A stretch of 64,000 nucleotides of DNA from Planoprotostelium fungivorum (Eukaryota > Evosea > Variosea > Cavosteliida > Cavosteliaceae): the NCBI GenBank assembly GCA_003024175.1, contig MDYQ01000055.1, positions 1 to 64,000 of the forward strand. The letters run 5' to 3'. How positions within the stretch are numbered: the stretch's first letter is position 1; every line of letters starts with the position of its first letter. This document shows, one piece after another, positions 32,684 through 45,700 of this stretch. The position numbers and the translations under genes are program-made. The notes beneath the pieces were generated by a model. It was not told the origin of the DNA. It ran no database searches and saw only the letters and a list, made by a program, of their open reading frames with translations.

Positions 32684-35600
32684 CTATCCCAAGTCAGTCC
32701 CAAATGTCACGTGACCTCCGTTCTCACGTGGCGGTGGTGACACCGGTGGCGACGGCCCGGGCGCCTCCTTCTTCTCTGGAGCTGCTTCTCCACGATTCGA
32801 CAGGATCGGACTCATCGTGACGGTCGGACTGTGTGCCACCGGGGGCGTCGTGCTTCCCAACGGAGGAGTTGTCCCACCGTTGCTCCCTTCCTTCTCCTTC
32901 CCAACGGAAATGAACGACCTCGCCTTCTGTCTCTCTTCAGTCAGCATCTGTTTCTCCTCGGTCGTATTTGCGAGCAGTTTCGCGAGATTTTTCCTCTGCC
33001 GACCGGGTGGTGAAGTCAAGTCCGCAGGCTGTTGGTGAATGAGGAGTTGAATGATGGAGAAGGGATAGGCTTACCGGATCTTGTAATTTCGTGGCTCCGT
33101 CGATGGAGCAGCTGCGGCGCATCTCTCTACCAGACTTCGATCCGTTGGGGATGGTGCTGTTGCTGTTCCCGCCAGAAATGAAGGAGGAGCTATTGCTGTT
33201 CCCGCCAGAAATGAAGGAGGAGCTGTTGTTGTTCCCGCCAGAGATGAAGGAGGAGCTGTTGGTATTCCCGCCAGAGATGAAGGAGCTGCTGCCGGAGATG
33301 GTGGTTGTGGGGCTTCCTTGTTTGAACATGTTGGTGACGCTCATACCGTTGGTCACTTTCGACCTCGGTGCTGGTTTTCGATGAGTTTTCGACGAGTTTT
33401 CAGTGATTTTCACCCATAAGAGTGGCGCTCTTATTTGCGGTGGTCATGCTGGCGAATCGATCTCTTATCTATTTGAAGTCAGAAATAAAATGGAGATGAT
33501 TGAATTGTAATTCGTGGAATTACAACGATGTAGATGGAAGATGAAATAGAATGAATTATCATCTCGTTCACCTCATCTGCTCCACACAGGCGTACACGTT
33601 GATCGTTCGAATCTTCAGAGAAAGTTCTGAGTATCCTGGAATCGATTTAGAATTCACATATCTTCACACATCACCTCGTCTTATCTGCACTGGCAGTTTT
33701 CTTCTCCTTTTCTTCTCTTTCTTTCTTCTCCTTCTCTTCTTTCTCTCTCCTTTCCTTCTCTTCTCTCTCCTTCTTCTCTTCTTTCTCTTTCTTTGATGAT
33801 TTACTGCTGACATGAAGTCAATAGAATTCTTCAATGTGAAAATAAAATTATTTTTCACCTATCGGGCTTCGAGAATTTCGAAGTGATATTCATAACGGCC
33901 TTCGATGGTTTCTTTTCGAGTCTGTCCTCCGTCAATAAAACTTTTCATGACAAAAAACTCGAAAAAATCTTCACCTCTTTCTCTCCCCGTTCGAATCTTC
34001 TTCATCACTGGTGATGATCGGTGTCGGCTCTTCCTTCTTCGGTACGAAAATTTGTCCGAATTTAAACTTGGTATCTACAACCGTCAGCCTCTCGAACCCC
34101 GAATCCGAACAATACGTATCGGTACGTCGGACTTGACGACTCACCCTTCTTCTTCAATTCTACGGTGGCGAATGTCTTCCTCTTCTCGTAAGGTAAGAGC
34201 GAGTCCTTCTCCACTGTGTCAGACCGATTCGTTATGATATCTTGAGCCCAATCATTCGTCTCGTCTTCTGAATTTCCCATCAAGAGAATGTTTTCGTTTC
34301 CCATGCCTAGACCGATGGCAACTTTTCCTCCTGAAAAAAAAGTAAGAAAAAATTTTCTCAAAAAACGATTGTAAAAAAAAGAGGAAATAATTTTCGAACC
34401 TGCGGCACCGATGGCCACGGCAACGTCGGCGAGGTAAGCGAGACGCTTCATGGTGTAATTTTCTTCTCCTTTTTTCTTCTTCTCAGGCGTCGTCCAGATG
34501 ATGAGATCGTTGAAGAGGAAGACATAGCACGTTCTCTTCTCTCCGTATAGATCCGTTTCCATCAGACTTCCCTCCCTGACAAAAGTTCTAGAAGGCGACA
34601 GCATGGTCTGTCGGAATTTCAGAATGGCTCGTTGTAGTGAGAAGAACGGGCCCATTGTAGACGGAGAATAAAACGAATATTCACCACTCCGCCAAGGTTG
34701 GTGATGCTTAGGAAGATGCTGCTGACTCGCAGTTGGTTCTCGAATTTTCTCTTCTGTTCGTTCATGAAATCGGCGAGAGAAGATATCTTGTCTCTCGCTT
34801 TGCACAGATTTTCATAGTCTGGATGGTGATTCCAAGTCGATTTGACGAGGTCACTCAGCAGCATACTGTAACGAGGCACTCTGCATGACATCAGCACCAT
34901 CATCACGATCGTCATCACCTCTGGACGGGCATGATGAGGAGGTCGCCGATTCCCTTATTCTGTGCTTCGGGTAACAACTTCTTCTCGTTGAGCCATCTGT
35001 CTAACGATTTGTTGCTGTGTCTAGAAGTGAGCAGTTGCACTTGTCCCTGATTGTAGTAGTTGACGTAAGCACTGTATGCCTTTAAAAAATCCGCCTGTGG
35101 AGTTTCAATCGAATGGGCCTCTTTACGCGTGGCAGACTCACGATCATGAGAAAGCAGTCTCCAAAGAGAGTCGTGTGCGTGTCGAAATTAGACACTCTCT
35201 GTTTCAACTGAGATAAAAAGACCTGAGACGTGTGAGTCTATCGGACATGTGCATGATGTCATCTTCACATCGTTGTATTTCTGGATCATCTCGATGTTGG
35301 AGAAGATGAGTCGGTGTGCTTCTTCGGTCATCAGATCGGGTTCTGATCGCAGGGGCTTCTGGAATTGCTGCATGCGATGTCAAAAGATGGACGATGGAGA
35401 TGCAAGACACCTCTACGACGAGATTCAAGAAGGTGACGTAAGATTCCTCCGTCTTTAAGATCTCCTCGATGATGTGTATTCGTCTCTGCTTTTGTTTGAC
35501 TGATAGAGATGAGTCTTAATCGTTGGCTTCACGATACTCACGCATCACTTTGAAGGCAATTCTGGCTCTGCACATCCTGAGGACAGATTGAATCCTTACC

Positions 35601-36280
35601 ACCTGATATGGTGATGTCACACATCAATTTCCATCGTGATACGAAGGTCGTTTACCTTGGCTGGATCGACATCTTGGATCTGAGCTAAGAATTCTTCAGT
35701 GAGAGCTTTGGACAGAGTGTTGTTGGCTGAATTATCAGTGGACGAATCATGAATGAGTGAACGGTGTGAGCCGAGAGGGGACATGGAACGGTCACTCTGA
35801 TGTGGTCCGTGAGAAGATGATACATTTACAATTGACAATGTTACCTCATCTTCTTCCTCCTTTGAGCTGCTGCGTTCTCTTCCTATCAATATTCCTGTCC
35901 GACTAGCTGTTCTTGGTCTCTGAAGATGATTTAGACAAAATGATGTCTTTGAATAGAAGGATGCGAGGCGAAGGACTCACGTTGCTGGCGATGAAACTAC
36001 CTCCCGGACTCCTCGGACTATCCTCCGGTGCTGGGTAGTCCATGCTGTGACTGGTCAACGTTTTGAAATTCTTTGTGCCATGGCAACAAGAGACATCACG
36101 TAACATGCGGGAGATCATAAGACTCCCATGAACAACCGTAACACAGGGGCGATGTCGAGGTCGTACACATCCGATGGAAGTATCATCCTCTCCTCACCTA
36201 TCCGATCCCATCAGGTTCCTGGGAGAGCATTCAGAGTTGTTGTCTGAATCGATCGCTGCTGAAGAGCCCTCGCTCTCCAT
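32684..36280 (-). CDS. Rho guanine-nucleotide exchange factor (IQ-like, DH, PH) with repetitive C-terminus
   Basis: I place the start at 36280: MESEGSSAAIDSDNNSECSP splices in phase to MDYPAPEDSPRSPGGSF (an alternative start is the ATG at 36118). A Ser-rich N-terminus is followed by an IQ-like motif RIQSVLRMCRARIAFKV (about 35560-35600). The DH domain has LKTEESYVTFLNLVVE, then GDLLIMPVQR-type sequence and VPRYSMLLSDLVKSTWNHHP. The PH domain starts TFVREGSLMETDLYGEKRTC then VFLFNDLIIWTTPEKK and carries NDWAQDI near its end. It activates Rho/Rac GTPases, acting on the actin cortex. The C-terminal half is low-complexity: a Lys/Glu block (about 33675-33800), four SSSFISGGN repeats, and a Pro-rich end GPSPPVSPPPRENGGHV. 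Poly-A-rich introns interrupt the PH region near 34330-34390. Confidence 0.85.
33157..33285 (-). repeat. Four tandem 33-bp coding repeats (SSSFISGGNxN)
   Basis: Units at 33157-33189, 33190-33222, 33223-33255 and a 30-bp unit at 33256-33285. Each encodes SSSFISGGN plus two variable residues (mostly Asn/Ser/Thr). They lie in the RhoGEF tail. The high identity between units points to recent unequal exchange. Confidence 0.9.
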
Positions 36281-36851
36281 CTCTACCTCTCTTGGTCGTT
36301 CGGAAAGTTAAGAAAATGCCAGACAGATAGTAGAAGGATGTTTTGGCGGGTGAGCTGCCTATGACCTCGGTTGGTTCTCTGTTGTTGGAAACAACAAGGA
36401 CCACTCTTAGAGGACGGTAGGATGGTAGACCTCCTGCTTCGTGATACCTGAAGGACGCAAAGAGTAAAGATGCCTAACTCGATATTTAATGTCTCCCTTG
36501 GCTGTCGCTTCACGTCTGGCAGGTCACTGTTCACCGCACATCGTCACACATCATCACGAGGACACGATCATTAGTGCTCGAGTACAGGCGTCATCATCAA
36601 GTACCATGCACGTGAACCTGCCCAGGAGTTCATGTCCTCTATTCGCCTTAGTAAACCTCTGCTCTGCACACGTTACTGCTGATTCGAGATTCCCTATGTG
36701 ATCGTCAGTGTGCCACCTCAACACCGAAGATATCGACCCCGTCTGTCAGCGGTCACTCAGCGTGTGAGTGACCGTCTACAATAGTCGAAATAGCCACGAA
36801 TTTGCACCTTTCTAAATTGGGAGCAAAGCGGAAGGACCTGCATCTCATGCG
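36281..36851. other. Divergent intergenic region between the RhoGEF and cyclase genes
   Basis: Carries both promoters. Plus frame 36489-36701 and minus frame 36534-36283 show no domain. TATTTAATG at about 36483 is the only A/T-rich spot. An extra 5' exon of the cyclase could lie here, but I cannot identify one. Confidence 0.3.
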
Positions 36852-39800
36852 ATGTGGGCTACGTCAGCTACGCAGGAGATCAGGCTCCCTCCTATTCTGG
36901 CGAACATCAATAAGAGGACAAAATCCGTGGATGAGGCTTCTCAACCTCGATTGACGGTGCAGACATCACCACAACGGGCTACCACCGCAGATTCACACCA
37001 CCCTCACCGAATACCATCCCCTTCTCAATATAGCCCAACGTATCACTCTTTTCGATCTCCATCGACCAAACCAAATAATAGTGAGTGGTCGTGGAAACTG
37101 CAAGAATAATGAGGAACCAGAGAGGAAACTGACGAAAGCCGACGTGGTAAAAGTAATCACACCGGAAGATTCGAGTGCAGTTTGGGGGGGCTACGTATCA
37201 TGTCTCGTACAATTGAATCGACCAGATCAAGGAGAGACAAAGAGATGTCACGAAGAAGTCAACACAACTTTGTTTCTACAGTGAGTGATGCGTGTGTTCC
37301 ACATCGCATCATGATGATTAATATTGACGTTTCAACTCTCGAACGAGGTTCGTATTGACGATTAACAGAACGGTGAAGGAGAAAGAAGACCTTCACAAGT
37401 CCATCCAGCGTTTGCTCAATCAGATCCATCTGAAGGAGACCGAGCTGAATGACGTAGACGAGAAGAACAAACAACAAAAACTGGATCTCTTCCACCTGAA
37501 AGACAAGAGGTCTCAGTTAGAGAAGGACCGAATCGAACAAGAAACCAAACAGCAACGCATCCAGGATCTTCAAGATGCCATCAACAGCCTGAACCAACAG
37601 AGGGATTCCATGTTACAATCGAAGATGGACACAGAGGAGAGGCTCGATGATACGAACGCAAAGATATCGACGCAGTACGTCGTGAAGCGTGTCATTGAAA
37701 ACAAATTAGAGTCAGCGTTGGAGGAGAAGAAGAATCTGCAGAGAGAGAAGGTGACAACGTGAATCATGGTTGACGTGCTGATATCGATGGAAGATTTTGG
37801 TCCAAGAGCAATTGGAATTAGAGCGGGAAACGGGACTGAAGCAGATCGAAATTCTCCTCAGACAGAGATATCACCATCAGCAATCTCACGATCAGACGAA
37901 GACAAAGATGGAGAACCTTCGATCCACGATACGAAAATTAGAAGACCAGCTAGAGAAAGCCAAGGGACAAGTGAGTCACACCTGTCAAATCAAACACCTG
38001 ATCGTTAAAGGTAGCGGGATTGATCAAACAGATCTCCGTGCACGAAGCCAGAGCAGCGAGAGAGTTGAAGGCGGAAAGAAAAGCCAAAGAAGCTGCGAAA
38101 GAGCAGAAGTCACGGTATCCCACCGGTATTGTCTCCATCGGATTCTCCGACGTACAAGCTTCGACGTACCAGTGGGAGATGTGGCCGGAAGCCATGTCAG
38201 TCGCCATAGAGATGCACAATCAGATCATAAGAGAGCAGTTGAGAATCAACGGTGGTTACGAGGTGGAGTCCACTCTGAAGTGATCTGAGCGGTGAAAGGT
38301 GAAAACGGAAGGTGATTCGTTCATGGTGGCCTTCTACACTCCAATCAGCGCTGTGTGGTGGTGTCTCTTCGTACAAGAAGCTCTCATGCGAGCTGAATGG
38401 CCCAAGGAACTGCTGGACAATTCACAATTCAGCAAAGTGGTGAGCATGTCTACGTCACATCTGTGATCGACTCTCATTCAGGTGTACGACCAAGATGGCA
38501 CGATGATCTTCCGTGGTTTGAGAGTACGTATGGGAGTTCACATGGGCAAGCCGGAGTGCAGGCTCGACGCCGTGTCTGGCAGAGTCGATTACTTTGGTAA
38601 CATGATCAATCGCGCGGCGAAGATTCAGAGTGCAGCCACCGGAGGTCAAGTGTTTATGTCTGGAAAGGTGATTGGACGTCGTAGGACAGATGAGGACGTA
38701 TCTGACGACGGTCAGGTGTGGGAGGCAGTGAGAAGAGAGATCAACGATGTGTATTTCGAACATTTGGGTGAACATACCCTGCCTGGTTTGAGGTCCAGCG
38801 AACAGATCATTCAGATCCTTCCTAAATCACTGAGCGAAAGAGTGAGAGTTTGCACTCTATAGAAGGACTCATCCTTTCATATAGATCAAACACTTTCCAG
38901 CACTGGAAACACATATCCCAAAGGTGAGAACTTTATATAAACTGAAATGATCTGATCCTCTCAGACCGAGATGAAAGAGAAGTTCAGTCAAAATATTCGT
39001 GCAGAAGAAGAGAAACAGAACGAGGTGACGATATGATTCCACCTTTCTTCATCTCACAAGAGAAGGCTGTGTCCGAGAAATTATCCGCCATTGTTTCTGA
39101 GATCGAATCGACACTGAAGGCACAACAAGAGAGGCAACAAGCTAGAGAGACAACGAAGGCCATTCTGCAGTTGGAGAAACAGATCAAAGAAGCTGAAGAA
39201 GCTATGATCGCAACGAAAGGTGAAAGCTCTTCCATCTGAGGTATGTCTTTCACTCACGGCTACCAGCTGATGAAGAAGTCTTGGTTTATCAAATTGAGAA
39301 AGCGAAACATAAGAATCAATTGTACGAGCAGGACATCGAACAAGCCAGACAAGATTCAGCCATCGCCTTCGAGCTACTGGAAGGTTGTGAGAAAGAGAGG
39401 AGACAGGCCGCGTGCACTCTCATCTGTGCGAATGCCAAGTCGTTCTGCCTCATGATCCGTCAGAACCTGTTAGAAGGACAGATTCACAGGTGAGACCTCC
39501 TCTCCCTCGCGATATATATTCCAAGATCGAATGCCTCCGTCTTTGTTCAATTCACTGCAGAGCTTTGGAGGAGCACACGATGTTAGAGAAGCATTTGGCC
39601 GAGCAAGAGATGCTCGATCTCACGACAGACCGCCTCGTCATTCAGTTGAGAGAAAGGGTCAGCCAGCTTCAGAGCCAAAATCTGCAGGCCAAAGGCGAAG
39701 CCGATTACTACACGAAGCAGGTTCAAGAGTTGGAGAGGTCATTACGATCTTGCAATGAGATAACAGAGGTGATGTGTCGTCGATCATCGACTCATCGATT

Positions 39801-40638
39801 GATGGTGAGCAGGTCTTCCAGATTGCCGATGCGAACAACACGAATAAGAAGAGCACACTCTTGAAGAGGATCTCGTACGGCACAGACATGATGAGAAAAC
39901 GAGTCTTGAGTGAGTTGAAGATCTCGAAACGGCACCCTCACGGGATTCTGACGACATTCCAGCCGAACAGATGCAGAGGGAGGGGAAGGAGAGGAAGGCA
40001 CTGATGGACAAGATGGCAACCGTGAAGAACAACATACAGTCCACCGACGACACGGCCAGAAAGGGCTTACTGAAGAAGATCAAGGTGAGACATGCAAGAA
40101 GGAAGGTCTCACACGTCTTCCAGCTCCTGGACCAAGAGATCGTTCAGATCCGATCGGAGAGAGACTTTTTGATGAAGCAGATCGGGACGACGAGAGAGAG
40201 ATCGGCCGAGGTCATACAGAAACACACGAAGAACCTCGAGGACACCAACAAAGAACGTGTGTCATCCATTCCATCACATCGAATCACCTTCTGATATGAT
40301 GCGCGCAGTCATCCGTCTTACGCAGCAGATCGCCGGTTTCGAACAGAAACTCGCCACGCTCACACACAGAGACAAGGCGATGCCTTTAGAGGAGCACTTG
40401 ACTGCCCTCCGAAGGCAGGTGGCATCGCAGATGCTCATCCGTTACGGCAAAGCCTTTCAGGGTATAGATGAGACAGAAGAAGCACAGAATGACAACGTTC
40501 CGTTGATTACGGTGGGTTTACATTTGTCCTTACGTGTGACGACACGGACTCCCGGAGCTGAGAGATACACAGGTTCAAAATACAGAAGGTACGACCAGTT
40601 CAGAAGAGGAAATGTCCTCTGAAGAGGATGGAGAGTGA
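36852..40638 (+). CDS. Soluble class III adenylate cyclase of fungal Cyr1 type, coiled-coil flanked
   Basis: A basic/Ser-Pro N-terminus and [20 protein letters not shown] lead into long coiled coils ([40 protein letters not shown]). The catalytic domain (about 38120-38830) opens with [20 protein letters not shown], first metal Asp at 38149-38151. It continues [19 protein letters not shown] across a 36-nt intron, second metal Asp at 38314-38316, then [17 protein letters not shown] and [20 protein letters not shown]. This last run is nearly that of yeast Cyr1. No transmembrane segment, leucine-rich repeat or Ras-associating domain is seen. More coiled coil follows ([20 protein letters not shown] and others), ending [15 protein letters not shown]. 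It likely makes cAMP. Many exons; N-terminus less certain. Confidence 0.83.
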
Positions 40639-40896
40639 AGATGAAGCTGTAGAAATGAATGTATCAAAGAGGAGGAAACCCCTGCAGGTCTCTGTACCGA
40701 TTTTTGCCCAGGGACAAGCAGAGGGAAATAAATTGAACAAATGAACGGTTAAGTGTACCAAAATGTCTACTTTGTATGGGACAAGCGAGGGGCAGCCCGC
40801 CAAGTCACGAGCGCTCAAATTGTATATTCTCGTCATCACAACAAGGTGAGCAACATTCGACAGTCGAGATTGAATCAGGGCCTGACTCAATCAAAG

Positions 40897-42123
40897 ATGT
40901 TCGCATCCAGTTTCGTTCGAGCTGCCAACGCTACCTCTAAGCGCACAATCACACAGGCTGTCCGCCCTAATGCAGGTAGACAGTCTCACCAGAGATGGTC
41001 GAGCTCTCAGAGCACCTACCAGAGAATGCATTCGACTGCAAAGCCCATCCAGTCTTCGACCACTCTGTGGGCTGCCGCCGCTGCCATTGGTGAGTCCCCT
41101 CCACCACTCTCAAATCTTCACTTCGACAGCATTTCGTTTTCAATGTGATTCTAATGTTCTGTATCAGTTGGAGCAGGAGGTTTCTACCTCTTGAGCGGAC
41201 CCAGCAAGTCCCAGGATGACTTGAACCCTTCTGGTTCTCACACCGTCCCCACGCCCGCAGGACCTCAGAAGCAGCTGCCACCTGCTGCCAATGCCAAGCC
41301 CGTCAACTATGAGGAGATTTACAAGGAGATCACCAACATCCTCGAGGCCGATTCCAAATGGGACGATGGAAGTCTTGGACCCATCCTCGTTCGTCTCGCA
41401 TGGCACGCCTCTGGAACATACGATAAGGCAGCCGGAAATGGAGGGTCGAACAAGGCCACCATGCGATTCAAGGACGAATCACAGCACGGAGGAAATGCTG
41501 GACTCGGCCACGCCAGAGACTTTTTGGAGAAGATCCATCAGAAGTACCCCGGCATCTCCTATGGAGATCTGTGGACATTGGCCGGTGTCGTAGCCATCCA
41601 ACAGATGGGAGGCCCCGTCATCCCCTGGAGACCCGGAAGAACTGATGGAATCGAGGGTGACCAGACCCCCGATGGAAGATTACCAGACGGAGCCAAGGGC
41701 ATCCCCCATCTCCGCGACATCTTCTACCGTCAAGGCTTCAACGACAAGGAAATCGTCGCCCTCTCTGGAGCTCATGCTCTCGGTCGCTGCCACAAGGATC
41801 GCTCCGGCTTCGACGGCCCATGGACTCCATCTCCCACCGTCGTGACGAATGACTACTACAAGCAGCTGTTGGAGAAGACTTGGGTCGAGAGAAAATGGAA
41901 CGGCCCCAGACAATTCCAAGACAAGGAGACGAGAGAGCTCATGATGCTGCCGACTGACATGGCCCTGTTGGAGGAGCCGGGCATGAAGAAGTGGGTGCAA
42001 GCTTACGCGCAGGACGAGGAGCTGTGGAGGAAGGACTTTGCCGCTGTTCTCGTAAAGTTGTTTGAGAACGGAGTTCCCTTCAAGAAGGACACCAAGGTCT
42101 ACCACTTTAAGACCATAGAATAA
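40897..42123 (+). CDS. CCP1: Mitochondrial cytochrome c peroxidase
   Basis: Two exons joined at [17 protein letters not shown] (intron 41091-41167). The N-terminus is a bipartite intermembrane-space signal: a basic presequence ([20 protein letters not shown]) then the hydrophobic sorting span [19 protein letters not shown]. The class I haem peroxidase domain has distal [17 protein letters not shown] (His at 41404-41406), proximal [12 protein letters not shown], and the electron-transfer Trp in [11 protein letters not shown]. It ends [20 protein letters not shown] then VYHFKTIE. It reduces hydrogen peroxide with electrons from cytochrome c. The Trp and short insert fit cytochrome c peroxidase rather than ascorbate peroxidase, but the two classes are close. 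This gene is intron-poor compared with its neighbours. Confidence 0.93.
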
Positions 42124-42737
42124 ATTCTGAATGAATCCTGTTGATAGACAAATGTTTTTCGTGAGCGATGTGATGATGGTGTGTTGGTTCTGTCCTCTTT
42201 CGATGATAGATCCATTTTCTTCGTAGTGTTGATGTGAAGGAGTCGTATGTGTTCTCATGATATGAATGATGCAACAGAAAAAGTGGTACATGTGATTCAT
42301 CTTTGATCTCTGTTGGAGTGCACAGTCGAATAGTTATTTCGGATGTGTTAAATTGGATGTGTCCAATCGATCCACTCGTACTGGTCTATGGGCCAGGAAA
42401 CAATGGATTAACTCGCACTGTCGGCGCAACCGCTCTATTTTTTCACGTCTCGGTATTCGAAGAGACCTCGTGATATGCAAAGAGTGAATGAGAAAGCAAA
42501 GTGAGGATAGCACGTCTTTGACCACCACTCTGAAGTGAAACGACAATCCCGTCAACAGAGAGACTCCCGTAGAGAGTTGATTGCTTACACTGATCACCAT
42601 CTTTTGTTTAGTCCAATATGGAGTATCCTCTATCTGTCTCTCACGTGTGCACTCTTTTGATTTCTTTTATAAATATTAGAAATAATTTCCGTTGACAGCC
42701 CAAAAGAGAGAGATAATCGCGAGGGACATCATCACCG
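42124..42737 (+). promoter_or_regulatory. Upstream region of the Vps15 gene
   Basis: No gene in this 614-bp gap; the overlapping minus-strand open frame is a shadow of the peroxidase. TTATAAATATT at about 42667-42677 lies some 65 bp before the Vps15 start and is a reasonable TATA-like element. A CACGTG E-box lies at 42642-42647, 90 bp upstream. Confidence 0.4.
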
Positions 42738-45700
42738 ATGGGTAATCAAATCACGGTCCAAGGACCGTCTTTGGATTATTTTGACATGCCTCCTGGCTTG
42801 GTCGTGGAGAATCCTCTCGGAATCGGGAGGTTCCTAAAGACATTAAGATGTGTTCACGTCGATGAAGGCCTCGTGGTCATCAAAGCATTTGTAAAGAGTA
42901 ACACAACACAGTCTTTGAAAGCATACAATGAGAGATTGTGTGAGTCATCTTCGAGTTGCATCGTCTCGCATTCGTCTTCTGACTCGAATATCACAGATCA
43001 TCTGAAAGAAAAGTTGAATTCTGTGGCTGATTCGAATGTAATGGCATATCAGGAGTGGGGAGAGACGGAAAAAATAGGATACGTTATCAGACAGTATTTT
43101 CGAAACAATCTGTACGATCGTATCAGTACCAAGCCTCACCTCACCATCATCGAAAAGAAATGGATTACATTCCAAATCATCAATGCACTTCGACAGGTAC
43201 AGTGTCTTTCGATTCGTATCATGATATTCCCATGATGACGACATATAATTCTCATCACCTGCAGTGTCACCAACATGGAATCGTCCACGGCGATATCAAG
43301 TGAGCATGATCAATCGAATAGTTGATATGGCGAAACACGAACCCTTCTTTATTTCATCCTCTCGCACACATCATGCAAGGCTATTCAACTCGCTGATCGC
43401 CTTCGTAGATGTGAAAACATCATGACAACCAGCACAAACTGGGTATATCTCACAGACTTTGCGAACTACAAGCCGACATTTATTCCCGAGGTGAGATTAC
43501 CCTCATCACTACCGCCATCTTCCATCATGATCGACATCATCGTACACTGCAGACGTCAATGCATTTACACCGTTGTAGAACAACCCAGCCGATTATTCTT
43601 TCTTCTTCGATACCAGCGGTAGGAGAACCTGTTACATCGCCCCCGAACGAATTTTCATCGGAATTCCGCCAGAAAACCAAGAACTCGAGCACTCCGCCGA
43701 CATCTTCTCTGCAGGGTAACATCCATCTACAACTCCATCCTGACTCGTTGTAGATGCGTCATCGCAGAATTATTCTTGAACGGCACCCCCATCTTCACTT
43801 GGTCCCAATTGGTGTCTTACAGGAAGGGAGAGTATGACCCAGAGATTGAGATATCCAAGATACCAGACGAAGACATTCAGAACATCGTTAGACACATGAT
43901 ACAGAGACAACCGAAGAGCAGACTGACTGCCGAGGGCTATCTCATCCAGTGGTGAGAATCTAAGATGGATTCAATTTCGTTTGTAGATGGAGCGTTCTCG
44001 TTTCATTTTATGATTTGGTGATGATGGACGAACGATCTACAACGTTGTAGGTCACCGAGAGCATTTCCTAGTTATTTTCCGATGTTGCAAGCTTTCCTGT
44101 CAGACATGACAAAGACTGAGCCCGACGATCAGATCATGTGGATTAAAAAGGACTTTCACAGTTTGTTACAGAGGTGAGATGTCATCGAAATCTCCTCATT
44201 TCCCCTTTGGTATTGCGAGACTGAGATCGCATTCGCAGGTTTGAGGGATTGTCGCCCATGTCAGAAGGGCCGGTTGTAGATAGAGCGGAGGAATCGATGA
44301 GACTGAGAGAGGAGAAGAGGCTGAAGGAGAAGCAGAAGATTCCTATACCCAAGTGAGACTGTACGAAGTGAAATCCCACTGAAAACTCGCAGATTACAGA
44401 ACACTCAACCGGCGTTGGACGAGAAGTATGCAGAAGAAGCGGAAGGTACATTCATTTTATTTCATTTTATTCTATTTTATTTCGTTCGATTCATTTTCTC
44501 ACAGAAGAGATCACGGACCCAACCTTTGCTGTTCTCATTCAAACAGAACAGATGATCGAACATTTAGAAAACGAAGACTCCAGAGTCAACATCTTACGTG
44601 GTACTCTCAACAAGGTGAGTGGTCGACACGCGTCGACAAGCTAGAAGAGCTCTTCTGAATGTTCGTTGTAGATGGACGTAAAGAGCATCGATAAGACGGC
44701 CAGTTTCACTCAGAAGAAAATTACTCCCGAAGACCGTCTGGGTGGGAAAATTCCGTGAAATGTCCATCTACAACTGACCCTCGGCGGTAGAGAGTACATC
44801 GGCCGAGACGTTTGTACCACACGAGGGAGCAGAAGGTTTAGTCATTGTTTTAGACTTGCTCTGTGCTTTCTCTCAGACCGTCAAATTTCCATCGTCAGTC
44901 ATCACACTTATCGACTTATTCGCGGAATTTTCGAGGTGAGGACGATCTACAACGGTGTAGATTGACTCGCGAAGGTATTTGGATTCCGAAATCCGATTGC
45001 AGAGGATCGTGCCCTATCTCGTCGCATTTCTGAGTAGTGCGAATGCGCTCGTGTGTGCCACCGCGTTACGTACTCTCACCTCGGTGGTGAGTCGACTCTC
45101 TACAACGAGCCATCACATGAATGACGTCATCAGTTGAAACAAGTCGATCACTTTTCCCCCAGCGATTCACACATTTTTCCTGCCTACATCATGCCTGCCC
45201 TGTCTAAATTTAACCACCCAGACACTGCACAGATCATCCGAGAAGCTTACGCAGAGAGCTTAGCCACTCTAGCGGAGACGGCAGCCAGGTGATCATCCAT
45301 CTACATCGTTGTAGATGATAGTTTTTCAGATTTCTCGAGACGTCCCAATTCTTCGAGCAGAGCGATCGCGACCTGGCCTACAGTCAGGTGAACATTCCGC
45401 GAAAATTCCATCCACAACGCCAACCGTTCCAGGAACGAGAATACGATCTCGAATTGTCCGAAATTCAAGATCTCTTCCACGAAATCGTTCAAGACATGCT
45501 GACGAAAGACACATCGACAGCCGTCAGGAGGACCCTCTTATGTGACATCACTCGCCTCTGTATCTTCTTCGGAAGGCAGAAGACAAACGACAACCTCTTA
45601 CCTCTCATGATCAGCAATCTCAACGCCAGGAGAGACTGGGAGCTGAGGTGGGAGCGGCTCGTTGTAGATGGAATAACGGGGTAGGTGTGCCTTCTTCTCG

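Noticed and set aside
41191-42123. Ascorbate peroxidase for the class I peroxidase gene
   Set aside because: The bipartite intermembrane-space signal and the GPW segment with its following insert fit cytochrome c peroxidase better, although the families are close.
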